Shown here one piece after another: positions 31,123-38,648 of a stretch of DNA of 64,000 nucleotides. Within the stretch, counting starts at the first letter, position 1. Each line of letters starts with the position of its first letter. A program made the translations under genes and the position numbers. The stretch is from Devosia sp. YR412 (GTDB lineage Bacteria; Pseudomonadota; Alphaproteobacteria; Rhizobiales; Devosiaceae). The stretch spans positions 124,001 to 188,000 of the forward strand of contig NZ_FOFL01000002.1 of the NCBI RefSeq assembly GCF_900110945.1. Direction: 5' to 3'. The notes below the pieces were generated by a model that saw only the letters and a program-made list of their open reading frames with translations, was not told the DNA's origin and searched no databases.

Positions 31123-32247
31123 ATGAACAAATCACTGCTGCGCACGCTTTTCGCCGGAGCCCTCACCCTGACCATGGTGATGCTGCCCGCTCTTGAAGCC
31201 AGCGCGGCTTCGGCCCGTATCAAGGATATCGTCGACTTCGAAGGCGTGCGCGAAAACCAGCTGGTCGGCTATGGCCTGGTGGTCGGCCTCAATGGCACCG
31301 GCGACAGCCTCAACAACTCTCCCTTCACCCGGCAGTCGCTGCAATCCATGCTGGAACGCCTCGGCGTCAACACGGCGGGCGAGAATGTCCGCACCGCCAA
31401 TGTGGCCGCCGTCATGGTTACCGCCAACCTCCCCGCCTTTGCCACCCAGGGCTCGCGCATCGATGTCTCGGTGGCTGCCATGGGCGATAGCGACAGCCTG
31501 CAGGGCGGCACGCTGCTGGTGACGCCGCTGCTCGGCGCCGATGGCGAGGTCTATGCCATTGCCCAGGGCCCGGTGACCATCAACGGCTTCAAGGCCGAAG
31601 GTGACTCGGCCTCCATTATCTCCGGCGTGCCGACAACCGGCCGCATTTCTTCCGGCGCCATGATCGAGCGCGAGATCGACTTCCACCTCGGCGCCCAGAC
31701 CTCGCTGCGCCTCGCGCTGCGCAATCCGGACCTCACCACGGCGCGCCGTATTGCGCTGGCGGTCAATGACTTCATCGGCGCCCCGACCGCGACGCCGGAA
31801 GATCCGGCCACAGTGCGCGTCACCCTGCCCCCGGGTTTCAACGGCAATATCGTCGACCTGCTCACCGATATCGAACAGTTGATGGTGCAGACCGACCAGG
31901 TCGCCAAGATCGTCATCGACGAGAATTCCGGCATCATCGTCATGGGCAAGGATGTACGCGTCTCGAGCGTTGCCGTGGCCCAGTCCAACCTGACGGTGAC
32001 CATTGCCGAAGACCCCACAATCGTGCAGCCGGCGCCGCTGAGCAATGGCGTGACGGCCGTGGAAGACAATACCACGCTCAATGCCAATCTCTCCGACACC
32101 GCCCTCACCGTGGTCAATGAATCGGTGACACTGCAGGAGTTGGTGGATGGGCTGAATGCTCTGGGCATCTCGCCGCGCGACCTGATCGCCATTCTGCAGG
32201 CCATCAAGGCCACCGGCGCGCTACAGGCCGAAATCGAGGTGCTGTGA
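31123..32247 (+). CDS. flgI: Flagellar P-ring protein FlgI
   Basis: 374 residues from ATG at 31123, which directly begins a signal peptide ending near residue 27 (ALEASA); an in-frame ATG at 31066 lies at the promoter and is rejected. FlgI signatures: 'RIKDIVDFEGVRENQLVGYGLVVGL' near the mature N-terminus, 'GTGDSLNNSPFT', and C-terminal 'TLQELVDGLNALGISPRDLIAIL'. Forms the P ring in the peptidoglycan. First gene of flgI-flgJ-flgN-like. Confidence 0.97.
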   Translation: MNKSLLRTLFAGALTLTMVMLPALEASAASARIKDIVDFEGVRENQLVGYGLVVGLNGTGDSLNNSPFTRQSLQSMLERLGVNTAGENVRTANVAAVMVTANLPAFATQGSRIDVSVAAMGDSDSLQGGTLLVTPLLGADGEVYAIAQGPVTINGFKAEGDSASIISGVPTTGRISSGAMIEREIDFHLGAQTSLRLALRNPDLTTARRIALAVNDFIGAPTATPEDPATVRVTLPPGFNGNIVDLLTDIEQLMVQTDQVAKIVIDENSGIIVMGKDVRVSSVAVAQSNLTVTIAEDPTIVQPAPLSNGVTAVEDNTTLNANLSDTALTVVNESVTLQELVDGLNALGISPRDLIAILQAIKATGALQAEIEVL

Positions 32248-32249
32248 CG

Positions 32250-32567
32250 ATGGACATCATTACCCGCAAGCCCGGCTCGACCCTGACCGAAGGTCAATAT
32301 GCCAAGGTCAAGGCGCAGGCCGAAGAACTCGAAGGCGTCTTTCTCAATACGCTGACCAAGGAACTGTTCTCCTCGATCAAGACCGACGAGAGCGTCATGG
32401 GCGGCGGCTTCGGCGAAGAGACCTGGCGCTCGATGCAGTCCGAACAGATCGCCTCAACCATGGCCCAGAACGGTGGCCTGGGCATTGCCGAACAACTGCT
32501 GCCCGACCTGCTCGCCATGCAGGAAGCAGCCAATAATCAGAACAAATTGCCGGGAGCCTATAAATGA
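32250..32567 (+). CDS. flgJ: Rod-binding protein, FlgJ N-terminal domain type
   Basis: 105 residues from ATG at 32250 (a GTG at 32244 would overlap flgI by 4 bp). Only the rod-binding half of FlgJ is present: 'QAEELEGVFLNTLTKELFSSIKTD' and 'GGGFGEETWRSMQSEQIASTMAQNGGLGIAEQLL'. There is no muramidase domain, the usual alphaproteobacterial form (single-domain FlgJ). Acts as rod cap or scaffold. Confidence 0.9.
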   Translation: MDIITRKPGSTLTEGQYAKVKAQAEELEGVFLNTLTKELFSSIKTDESVMGGGFGEETWRSMQSEQIASTMAQNGGLGIAEQLLPDLLAMQEAANNQNKLPGAYK

Positions 32568-33031
32568 CCGCAGCCGCACGCCTTGCCGCCCTCGATAGCC
32601 TGCCCGCCGATGAACTGTGCCAGATGGCCGAAATCGCCCTGGCTGCTCTGGTCAATGTTATGAACCAGGAAACCACCCTGCTCCGTGCCGGCCATATGCG
32701 GCAGGCCAGCGTGCTGACGCCGGAAAAGGCGCGGCTGGCACAGGACTATGTCGGCTTTGCCCGCTCGGTGCAGCGCCAGGGCACGCGGCTGGCCAGCCAG
32801 GCGCCAGAGGCGATTGCCCGGCTGCGCCAGGGTCACGAGCGTCTGGCCACCCAGATGGCGGAGAACCTGCGCGTGCTGGCTACGGCCCGCATGGTGACGG
32901 AAGACCTGCTCACCGACGTCGCCAAGGTTGTGGGCCAGCAAAGCCGCGCCAAGGCCTATGGCCGCGCAGGCACCATCGCCGTGGACCCGAGCAGCTCGGC
33001 ACGCGGCATTGCGGTCAATCGTGCGCTGTAA
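32564..33031 (+). CDS. FlgN-like export chaperone (FlbY-type)
   Basis: 155 residues, overlapping flgJ by 4 bp. Wholly helical, with 'EIALAALVNVMNQETTLLRAGHMRQA' resembling FlgN-family chaperones, which escort the hook-junction proteins FlgK and FlgL (encoded at 38649-42152). Caulobacter carries flbY in a similar position. The family call rests on context and helix pattern more than on a strict motif. Confidence 0.65.
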   Translation: MTAAARLAALDSLPADELCQMAEIALAALVNVMNQETTLLRAGHMRQASVLTPEKARLAQDYVGFARSVQRQGTRLASQAPEAIARLRQGHERLATQMAENLRVLATARMVTEDLLTDVAKVVGQQSRAKAYGRAGTIAVDPSSSARGIAVNRAL

Positions 33032-33136
33032 CTACCTCTCATTTAAGTAAAATCGAGTCCTTTGCTGTAAACACCAAGCAACTGCTGGAGGCTTATTGCT
33101 GTCTGCTAGAACGTAATTCCTTGCAGGGACAGCATC

Positions 33137-33481
33137 ATGATCTCCGCAGTTATGGCAGAACAGCCAATCGCCGCGAGCAGTCTGATCGAACTCCGCAGCC
33201 GCCCGATCCCGGGCGGTGAGCGCAGCATCTTGCCCGATAGCGCCCCACCCGCCCCCGCAACACCCAAGAACAGCGAGGACGCCCAGTTCGGCGGCAGCGA
33301 GCAGCGCACGCCCGCGCAGCCGGAACCGCCGGTCAAGCAATCGTCCTCATCTTTTGCGGCTGCAGTGCTCTCGGGTGCCTTGTCCCCGGCACCGCAGACC
33401 ATGAGCCAGCTGTTCCGGCGCATCGGCATCAGCCCGATCCCCGAGGAATCGCAGGCCCGGCTCAAGGACCTGACGGTCTAG
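33137..33481 (+). CDS. Small Pro/Ser-rich protein, unknown
   Basis: 114 residues, soluble, with a disordered Pro/Ala/Gln-rich middle (about 30-75) and a short helical C-terminus ('MSQLFRRIGISPIPEESQARLKDL'). No family recognised. It stands alone between the flgN-like gene and the flagellins and ends in a strong terminator. A motility link is only positional. Confidence 0.55.
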   Translation: MISAVMAEQPIAASSLIELRSRPIPGGERSILPDSAPPAPATPKNSEDAQFGGSEQRTPAQPEPPVKQSSSSFAAAVLSGALSPAPQTMSQLFRRIGISPIPEESQARLKDLTV

Positions 33482-33522
33482 TTAATACATGGTGATTGCC
33501 ATCGGGCCTCGGCCCAAATCAG

Positions 33523-33550
33523 AAAGCCCCGGTTTCCGGGGCTTTTCTTG
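33523..33550 (+). terminator. Intrinsic terminator
   Basis: 10-bp stem AAAGCCCCGG (33523-33532) / CCGGGGCTTT (33536-33545), TTT loop, followed by TCTTGTTTT. Separates the small unknown gene from the flagellins. Confidence 0.85.
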
Positions 33551-33602
33551 TTTTGGCCCAGTGTGATGTCGTTCTCATTTTGCCCAAAGATTCATCACGG
33601 AT

Positions 33603-33617
33603 TTAACGGTTCGTTAT
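33603..33617. promoter_or_regulatory. CtrA-like box upstream of flagellin 1
   Basis: TTAA-CGGTTCG-TTAT, 7 of 8 matches, 90 bp before the start codon. Flagellin 2 has a like box 93 bp before its start. No sigma-54 element was found here. Confidence 0.4.
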
Positions 33618-33641
33618 GGCCTGCCGGATGAGGATCGGCCT

Positions 33642-33656
33642 GCCTCAGAAAGAGGC
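33642..33656 (+). promoter_or_regulatory. Leader hairpin of flagellin 1
   Basis: GCCTC-AGAAA-GAGGC, ending 36 nt before the ATG. Flagellin 2 has a GC hairpin at nearly the same distance. A candidate site for FlbT, which binds flagellin mRNA leaders in Caulobacter. Confidence 0.4.
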
Positions 33657-33692
33657 GTTAAAGTTTGCGTACTCCTAGAAAAGGATGGACCT

Positions 33693-35486
33693 ATGTCCGA
33701 TATCTCGCTCTCGAAAGCCGTTCGCTCGAACCTGCTTTCCCTCCAGAACACCTCCTCCATGATGGCCAAGACCCAGGATCGGCTGGCCTCGGGTAACAAG
33801 GTGAACTCCGCTCTCGACAACCCCACCAACTTCTTCACCGCCCAGGGCCTCAACAGCCGCGCCGGCGACCTGAACCAGTTGATGGACGGCATGGCAAACG
33901 GCATCCAGACCCTGGAAGCTGCAGACAACGGCCTGACCTCGATCACCAAGACTCTGGAATCGATGCAGTCGACCCTGCGCCAGGCCCGCCAGGACAAGTC
34001 CTTCCAGACCCAGTCGGTTGAACTGGACGCAGCAACCCTGGGCACCAGCACCGCTCGCAGCATCACCTTCAAGGGCGGCGCCCTCGATGCCAACCAAGCC
34101 GTGCGCGTGCACAACTCGGTTTCGACCGGTAGCGGCGGTTTCGCTGCTGAAGGTACCGCTGGCCGTGCCGGCACGCTGACCCTTCAGGCCTCCAACCTGA
34201 ACAACAACGCGACCGTCAGCGTCAACTTCTCCGCCACTGACACCGCAGAAACCACTGCTGCCAAGATCAACACCCAGTTGAACTCGGTCGACCCCAAGGG
34301 CGGCGTTTCGGCGCGCGTCACCAACGGTCAGCTGGAAATCGTCAACGCCAAGGGTTCGGCCGTGACCATCACCGGCACGAACGAAGAATACATTGGTCTG
34401 AACTCTGCCGACGTCACTGCCGGCACGGGCAAGGTCGCAGCAACTGCTGTTGGTGCAGGCGCCGTCGGCACCTCGACCGCGACTGGTTTTACCTTCCAGA
34501 TCAACGGCGAAGACGTGGCGATCACCGCCAACGCTACCGCTGATGCGACAGCAAACGGCGCTGACCTCATCGCCCAGATCAATGGTTCGGCTGCAGCCAT
34601 CAAGGCGGGTGTCACCGCTTCCAACGCGACCGGTACGCTGACGCTGACCCAGGCTGACGGCAAGAACTTCTCCGTCTCTGGCGCAAGCACCTCTGCAAAG
34701 CTCAACATCGCTGACACCACAGCAACCACCAACGGTGTTCGCGGTGCCGGCGCTGTCAAGGCTGCCGTTGCCACCAACCAGATCAAGTCGGCCGACGTGC
34801 TGGTCGCGGAGATCAACGGCAACAGCGACCTGACCGGCAAGGTTCGTGCTTCCAACGACAACGGCAAGCTGCGTATCGAAAACCAGTCCACCAAGGACCT
34901 GACGATCGATGGCGTCGGCTCCAACGGCAAGGTCGATGGTACTTCGACCGCTGCCACCAAGATCCTCGGCAACACCGTCCGCGCCGATCTGGCTTCGCAG
35001 TTCAACGAACTGCGCGATCAGCTCGACAAGACTGCCGATGACGCTTCGTTCAACGGTATCAACCTGCTGCGCGGCGACAATCTGAAGATCACCTTCAACG
35101 AAACCGGCACGTCCTCGATCGATATCTCGACCAAGGGCAGCGCACAGGTCAATGCTGCCAACATGGGTGTCTATGACATCAAGGCAGAAGACCTGGACAG
35201 CGACGCGACCATCGACTCTCTGCTGGGCGACCTCAAGACCGCTCTCAACGATGTCCGTTCGCAGTCGTCGGCTTTCGGCTCGAACCTGTCGATCGTTCAG
35301 AACCGCCAGGACTTCACCAAGAACATGATCAACACCCTGCAGACCGGTGGTGCCAATCTGACGCTTGCTGACATGAACGAAGAAGCTGCCAACCTGCTGG
35401 CCCTGCAGACTCGCCAGTCGCTGTCGAGCTCCTCGCTCTCGCTGGCATCGCAGGCCGACCAGTCGGTCCTCCAGCTGCTCCGTTAA
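33693..35486 (+). CDS. Flagellin 1
   Basis: 597 residues. N-terminal D0/D1 'ISLSKAVRSNLLSLQNT' and 'RLASGNKVNSALDNPTNFFTA'; C-terminal 'ADMNEEAANLLALQTRQSLSSSS' ending 'QADQSVLQLLR'. The middle 300 or so residues are Ala/Thr/Asn-rich and variable (surface domains). Exported by the flagellar gate without a cleaved signal. Near-identical ends with flagellin 2 indicate a tandem duplication. AAGGA ribosome site. Flagellin filament subunit. Confidence 0.97.
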   Translation: MSDISLSKAVRSNLLSLQNTSSMMAKTQDRLASGNKVNSALDNPTNFFTAQGLNSRAGDLNQLMDGMANGIQTLEAADNGLTSITKTLESMQSTLRQARQDKSFQTQSVELDAATLGTSTARSITFKGGALDANQAVRVHNSVSTGSGGFAAEGTAGRAGTLTLQASNLNNNATVSVNFSATDTAETTAAKINTQLNSVDPKGGVSARVTNGQLEIVNAKGSAVTITGTNEEYIGLNSADVTAGTGKVAATAVGAGAVGTSTATGFTFQINGEDVAITANATADATANGADLIAQINGSAAAIKAGVTASNATGTLTLTQADGKNFSVSGASTSAKLNIADTTATTNGVRGAGAVKAAVATNQIKSADVLVAEINGNSDLTGKVRASNDNGKLRIENQSTKDLTIDGVGSNGKVDGTSTAATKILGNTVRADLASQFNELRDQLDKTADDASFNGINLLRGDNLKITFNETGTSSIDISTKGSAQVNAANMGVYDIKAEDLDSDATIDSLLGDLKTALNDVRSQSSAFGSNLSIVQNRQDFTKNMINTLQTGGANLTLADMNEEAANLLALQTRQSLSSSSLSLASQADQSVLQLLR

Positions 35487-35505
35487 GCGGTTCTTAAAAA
35501 TCTTG

Positions 35506-35532
35506 AAAGGCGGGCCTCGGCCCGCCTTTTTT
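35506..35532 (+). terminator. Terminator of flagellin 1
   Basis: Stem AAAGGCGGGC / GCCCGCCTTT with a tight CTCG loop, followed by TTT. The two flagellins therefore have separate transcripts. Confidence 0.88.
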
Positions 35533-35606
35533 CGTTTTCCCCTTCCCTCTCAGCAGTTTAGGCCCACGGACCAAGCGTATTGCTTATGGTTAATGGAAAT
35601 TCATGG

Positions 35607-35621
35607 TTAACGACCTGTTAG
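35607..35621. promoter_or_regulatory. CtrA-like box upstream of flagellin 2
   Basis: TTAA-CGACCTG-TTAG, 7 of 8 matches. Two ATGGTTAA octamers (reverse complement TTAACCAT) at 35586-35593 and 35603-35610 strengthen it. Confidence 0.45.
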
Positions 35622-35647
35622 GATTCACGAGGTTAATAAAGTCTCAA

Positions 35648-35661
35648 CCCCGGAATCGGGG
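35648..35661 (+). promoter_or_regulatory. Leader hairpin of flagellin 2
   Basis: CCCCG-GAAT-CGGGG, with an outer AGTC/GACT pairing (35640-35643 with 35661-35664). Ends 38 nt before the ATG. Candidate FlbT target. Confidence 0.4.
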
Positions 35662-35699
35662 ACTGAGCCGACCATCGGCACCGTGAAGAAGGAACGACC

Positions 35700-37484
35700 A
35701 TGTCCGATATCTCTCTTTCGAAAGCCGTTCGGTCGAACCTGCTTTCGCTGCAGAACACTGCCACCATGATGGGCAAGACCCAGGATCGCCTGGCCACGGG
35801 CAACAAGGTGAACTCGGCCCTGGACAATCCGACCAACTTCTTCACGGCTTCCTCGCTCAATAGCCGCGCCGGCGATCTCAATTCGCTGATGGACTCGATG
35901 GCCAATGGCATCCAGACCTTGGAAGCCGCCGATAACGGCCTGACCTCGATCACCAAGACGCTGGAATCGATGCAGTCGACGCTGCGCCAGGCGCGCCAGG
36001 ACAAGAGCTTCCAGACCCAGTCGTTCAATCTCGACCCAAGTGTCGTCGGCAATGGCGCGGTGGAAAACCTGACCTTCTCGGACGGCGCCTTCGGTACGCC
36101 GCAGCAGGTCAAGCTGCACAGCAAGGTGATCAGCGGCAACAATGGTTTTGCCAATAATGGCGCTGCCGGTGAAGCGGGCAATGTCACCATCCAGGCCGCA
36201 AGCCTGAACAGCAATATCGCGGTGAACTTCAGCTTCTCGGCGACCGATACGGCCGCTTCCGTGGCCGAAAAGATCAACAATCACCTGTCCAGCACCGGCG
36301 GCACTTCGGGAATCTCGGCCAAGGTCATCGATGGCCAGCTCAGCATTCAGAGCTCGAAGGGCGAGACCATCACCTTGGGGAGCACCGGTAACACGGCGCG
36401 CTACATCGGCCTCGAAGCGGGCAATACGACTGCGACGGCTGCCACGGCGGGCCCCGGCACTGCGGTTGCTGCTGGCGCACTCGCGACCTTCTCATTCACC
36501 ATTAATGGTGAAAGCGTCACCGTTCCGGCGACGCCGGCCGGCAATACCGACGCCCAGAATGCCACGGCCATCAAGGAGGCGATCAACAATTCCGCTGCCG
36601 GCCAGAAGTACGGCATCCAGGCGACGGGTGCGACCAACCAGATCACCCTGACGGCCGCCAATGGCGCTGACTTCACCCTTGCCGGTGCAGGCTTGGCGAC
36701 CGCCGGCCTGACCGCTGCGACCACCACCAATGGCGTTCGCGCATCGGGCACTGTGACCACGCTGGCCGCGATCAACGAGGTCAAGACCACCGACACGCTG
36801 GTCCGCGAGATCAATGCCTCGGACATGCTCAACACCAAGATCCGCGCTTCCAACGACAACGGCAAGCTGCGCATTGAAAACCTGAGCACAAAGGCGCTCA
36901 AGATCGACGGCGTCAACTCGACCGGCGATATCGACGGTAATTCGACCGGCGCCTCGCAGATCGCCGGCAACAAGATCCGCGGCGACCTGGCCAGCCAGTT
37001 CAACGAGCTGCGCGATCAGCTCGACAAGACCTCGGATGACGCCTCGTTCAACGGCATCAACCTGCTGCGCGGCGACAACCTGAAGATCACCTTCAACGAG
37101 ACCGGCACCTCCTCCATCGACATCCGCACCAAGGATGGCGAGGCGCTGAACGCCGCGAGCCTCAATGTCTTCGACATCACCGAAGAAGACCTCGACAGCG
37201 ACGTCGGCATCGAAAACCTGATCGCCAATATCAAACTGGCGCTCAATGACGTGCGCTCGCAGTCCGGCACCTTCGGATCGAACCTGTCGATCGTCGAGAA
37301 CCGCCAGAACTTCACCAAGGAAATGATCAACACGCTGGAAACCGGCGCTGCCAACCTGACCCTGGCAGATATGAACGAAGAAGCGGCGAACCTTCTGGCC
37401 CTGCAGACCCGCCAGTCGCTGTCCTCATCGTCGCTGTCGCTGGCCAGCCAGGCCGACCAGAGCGTGCTGCAGCTGCTGCAGTAA
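35700..37484 (+). CDS. Flagellin 2
   Basis: 594 residues. Its first 110 residues and last 170 are nearly the same as those of flagellin 1 (differences such as TATMMGKT for SSMMAKT), while the centre differs. Codon use is slightly different from copy 1, so the duplication is not recent. AAGGA ribosome site and its own terminator. Function: filament subunit; which of the two dominates cannot be read from sequence. Confidence 0.97.
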   Translation: MSDISLSKAVRSNLLSLQNTATMMGKTQDRLATGNKVNSALDNPTNFFTASSLNSRAGDLNSLMDSMANGIQTLEAADNGLTSITKTLESMQSTLRQARQDKSFQTQSFNLDPSVVGNGAVENLTFSDGAFGTPQQVKLHSKVISGNNGFANNGAAGEAGNVTIQAASLNSNIAVNFSFSATDTAASVAEKINNHLSSTGGTSGISAKVIDGQLSIQSSKGETITLGSTGNTARYIGLEAGNTTATAATAGPGTAVAAGALATFSFTINGESVTVPATPAGNTDAQNATAIKEAINNSAAGQKYGIQATGATNQITLTAANGADFTLAGAGLATAGLTAATTTNGVRASGTVTTLAAINEVKTTDTLVREINASDMLNTKIRASNDNGKLRIENLSTKALKIDGVNSTGDIDGNSTGASQIAGNKIRGDLASQFNELRDQLDKTSDDASFNGINLLRGDNLKITFNETGTSSIDIRTKDGEALNAASLNVFDITEEDLDSDVGIENLIANIKLALNDVRSQSGTFGSNLSIVENRQNFTKEMINTLETGAANLTLADMNEEAANLLALQTRQSLSSSSLSLASQADQSVLQLLQ

Positions 37485-37514
37485 TCCAGCGCTTTTTCCA
37501 TACGGCATAATCCG

Positions 37515-37546
37515 AAGGCGGACCCATGGTCCGCCTTCCTTGTTTC
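37515..37546 (+). terminator. Terminator of flagellin 2
   Basis: Stem AAGGCGGACC / GGTCCGCCTT with CAT loop, followed by CCTTGTTTC. Confidence 0.75.
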
Positions 37547-37569
37547 CGCCGCTACGGCGCATAAGATCA

Positions 37570-37593
37570 GCTGGAAGAATCCAGCACTGGAGG
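37570..37593 (+). promoter_or_regulatory. Hairpin next to flbT ribosome site
   Basis: GCTGGA-AGAA-TCCAGC (37570-37585), then GGAGG at 37589-37593 before ATG 37600. The hairpin is close enough to affect ribosome access, so translational control of flbT is possible. Confidence 0.35.
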
Positions 37594-37599
37594 CACAGA

Positions 37600-38025
37600 A
37601 TGGCGCTCAAGGTCGAACTGAAGCCCGGCGAGAAACTGCTCGTCGGCAATTGCATCATCACCAATTCGGATCAGCGGACGCGCCTTTTCATCGACGGACG
37701 GGTGCCCATCCTGCGCGAGAAGGACATTCTCACCGCGGAAACCGCCAATACGCCAGCCAAGCGCATCTATCTGGCGGTGCAGCTGATGTACATTGAGGAG
37801 GACATTTCCACCGCCCGCGACCAGTATTTTGCCTTGGTGAACGAGTTCATCAAGGCGGTGCCATCATCCATCTCGTTAGTTAACCAAATCAACAACGAGA
37901 TATTAACCGAGCAGCTCTACAAAGCTCTCAAGGCTGCCCAGAAGCTTATCGACTACGAACAGGATTTGCTCTCCAATGTATCAGCAAGGCGCGAAAGCCT
38001 ACCATCAGACGGCGAAAGTCGTTGA
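37600..38025 (+). CDS. flbT: Flagellin synthesis regulator FlbT
   Basis: 141 residues from ATG at 37600 with GGAGG. FlbT signatures: 'LKPGEKLLVGNCIITNSDQRTRLFIDG' and 'PAKRIYLAVQLMYIEEDI'. In Caulobacter FlbT binds flagellin mRNA leaders and represses translation until the hook is complete. Overlaps flaF by 50 bp, directly after both flagellin genes. Confidence 0.95.
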   Translation: MALKVELKPGEKLLVGNCIITNSDQRTRLFIDGRVPILREKDILTAETANTPAKRIYLAVQLMYIEEDISTARDQYFALVNEFIKAVPSSISLVNQINNEILTEQLYKALKAAQKLIDYEQDLLSNVSARRESLPSDGESR

Positions 38026-38341
38026 ATCCTCGCGGGAACGGGAGTCGGCCCTGCTCATGCGCGCCGCAGCCTCGCTGCAGAAGGTTCGCGACGAATGGCC
38101 GAACAGCTTTGACGAGCTGAAGGCCGCGCTCAACTTCAATCGCAAGCTCTGGACCATCTTCATGACCTCGGTCACCAAGGAAGACAGCGTCCTGCCGATC
38201 GACGTCCGCCAGAACATTGCCAACCTCGGCCTGTTCGTCATGAACCAGACCCGCGAAATGCTGCTGGAGCCCCAGCCGCAGAAGCTCGAAGTGCTGGTGC
38301 GCCTCAACCGCCAGATCGCCTCCGGCCTGCGCGGCATGTAA
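37976..38341 (+). CDS. flaF: Flagellin secretion/assembly factor FlaF
   Basis: 121 residues. FlaF pattern: 'AKAYHQTAKVVESSRERESALLMRAA', 'NRKLWTIFMTSVTKEDSVLP', 'PQKLEVLVRLNRQIASGL'. FlaF acts as flagellin chaperone and opposes FlbT. Starts inside flbT (50-bp overlap), so translation is probably coupled. Followed by a strong terminator. Confidence 0.95.
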   Translation: MYQQGAKAYHQTAKVVESSRERESALLMRAAASLQKVRDEWPNSFDELKAALNFNRKLWTIFMTSVTKEDSVLPIDVRQNIANLGLFVMNQTREMLLEPQPQKLEVLVRLNRQIASGLRGM

Positions 38342-38357
38342 GCTGCCGATGAATTTG

Positions 38358-38392
38358 AAAAGCCCCGCATTGCGGGGCTTTTTGTGTTTTTG
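38358..38392 (+). terminator. Terminator of flbT-flaF
   Basis: Stem AAAAGCCCCGC (38358-38368) / GCGGGGCTTTT (38372-38382), ATT loop, followed by TGTGTTTTT. Confidence 0.88.
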
Positions 38393-38428
38393 GGGGTGTT
38401 GTTCGCTGGCCGCAACGTGGTGCTCAAA

Positions 38429-38555
38429 CCTCCCCGACCCGACCCCTTCGGAGCCACCTTCCCCACAAGGGGGAGGGATAAGAGGCATCGAGTCCGCTGA
38501 GCTGTCCTATCCCTCCCCTGAATGGGGAGGGTGGCCCCGGAGGGGTCGGGTGGGG
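38429..38555. repeat. Long compound inverted repeat (MITE-like intergenic element)
   Basis: Arms of about 54 bp (38429-38482 and 38502-38555) are imperfect inverted copies: each contains CCCGACCCC, a GCCACC block and an inner hairpin (CCTTCCCC/GGGGAGGG; CCCTCCCC/GGGGAGGG). About 20 bp separate the arms. It carries no gene. Together with the two flanking terminators it accounts for the 307-bp gap between flaF and flgL. The layout fits a non-autonomous palindromic repeat of the kind common in Hyphomicrobiales. Confidence 0.75.
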
Positions 38556-38589
38556 TGATGGCTAGGCCACGGGTCCGTAGGTAACGCCC

Positions 38590-38619
38590 TACAAAAGAAA
38601 TCCCCGCTTGCGCGGGGAT
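38590..38619 (-). terminator. Terminator of flgE-flgK-flgL
   Basis: Stem ATCCCCGC (38600-38607) / GCGGGGAT (38612-38619), loop TTGC; on the minus strand followed by TTCTTTTGT. Confidence 0.75.
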
Positions 38620-38648
38620 CAGTCGGTCAGACGGGCTTTGGAGAGCCG

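Noticed and set aside
33616..33631. Sigma-54 element upstream of flagellin 1 (TGGCCTG...)
   Set aside because: The -12 half lacks GC at the right spacing; the same search before flagellin 2 also failed.
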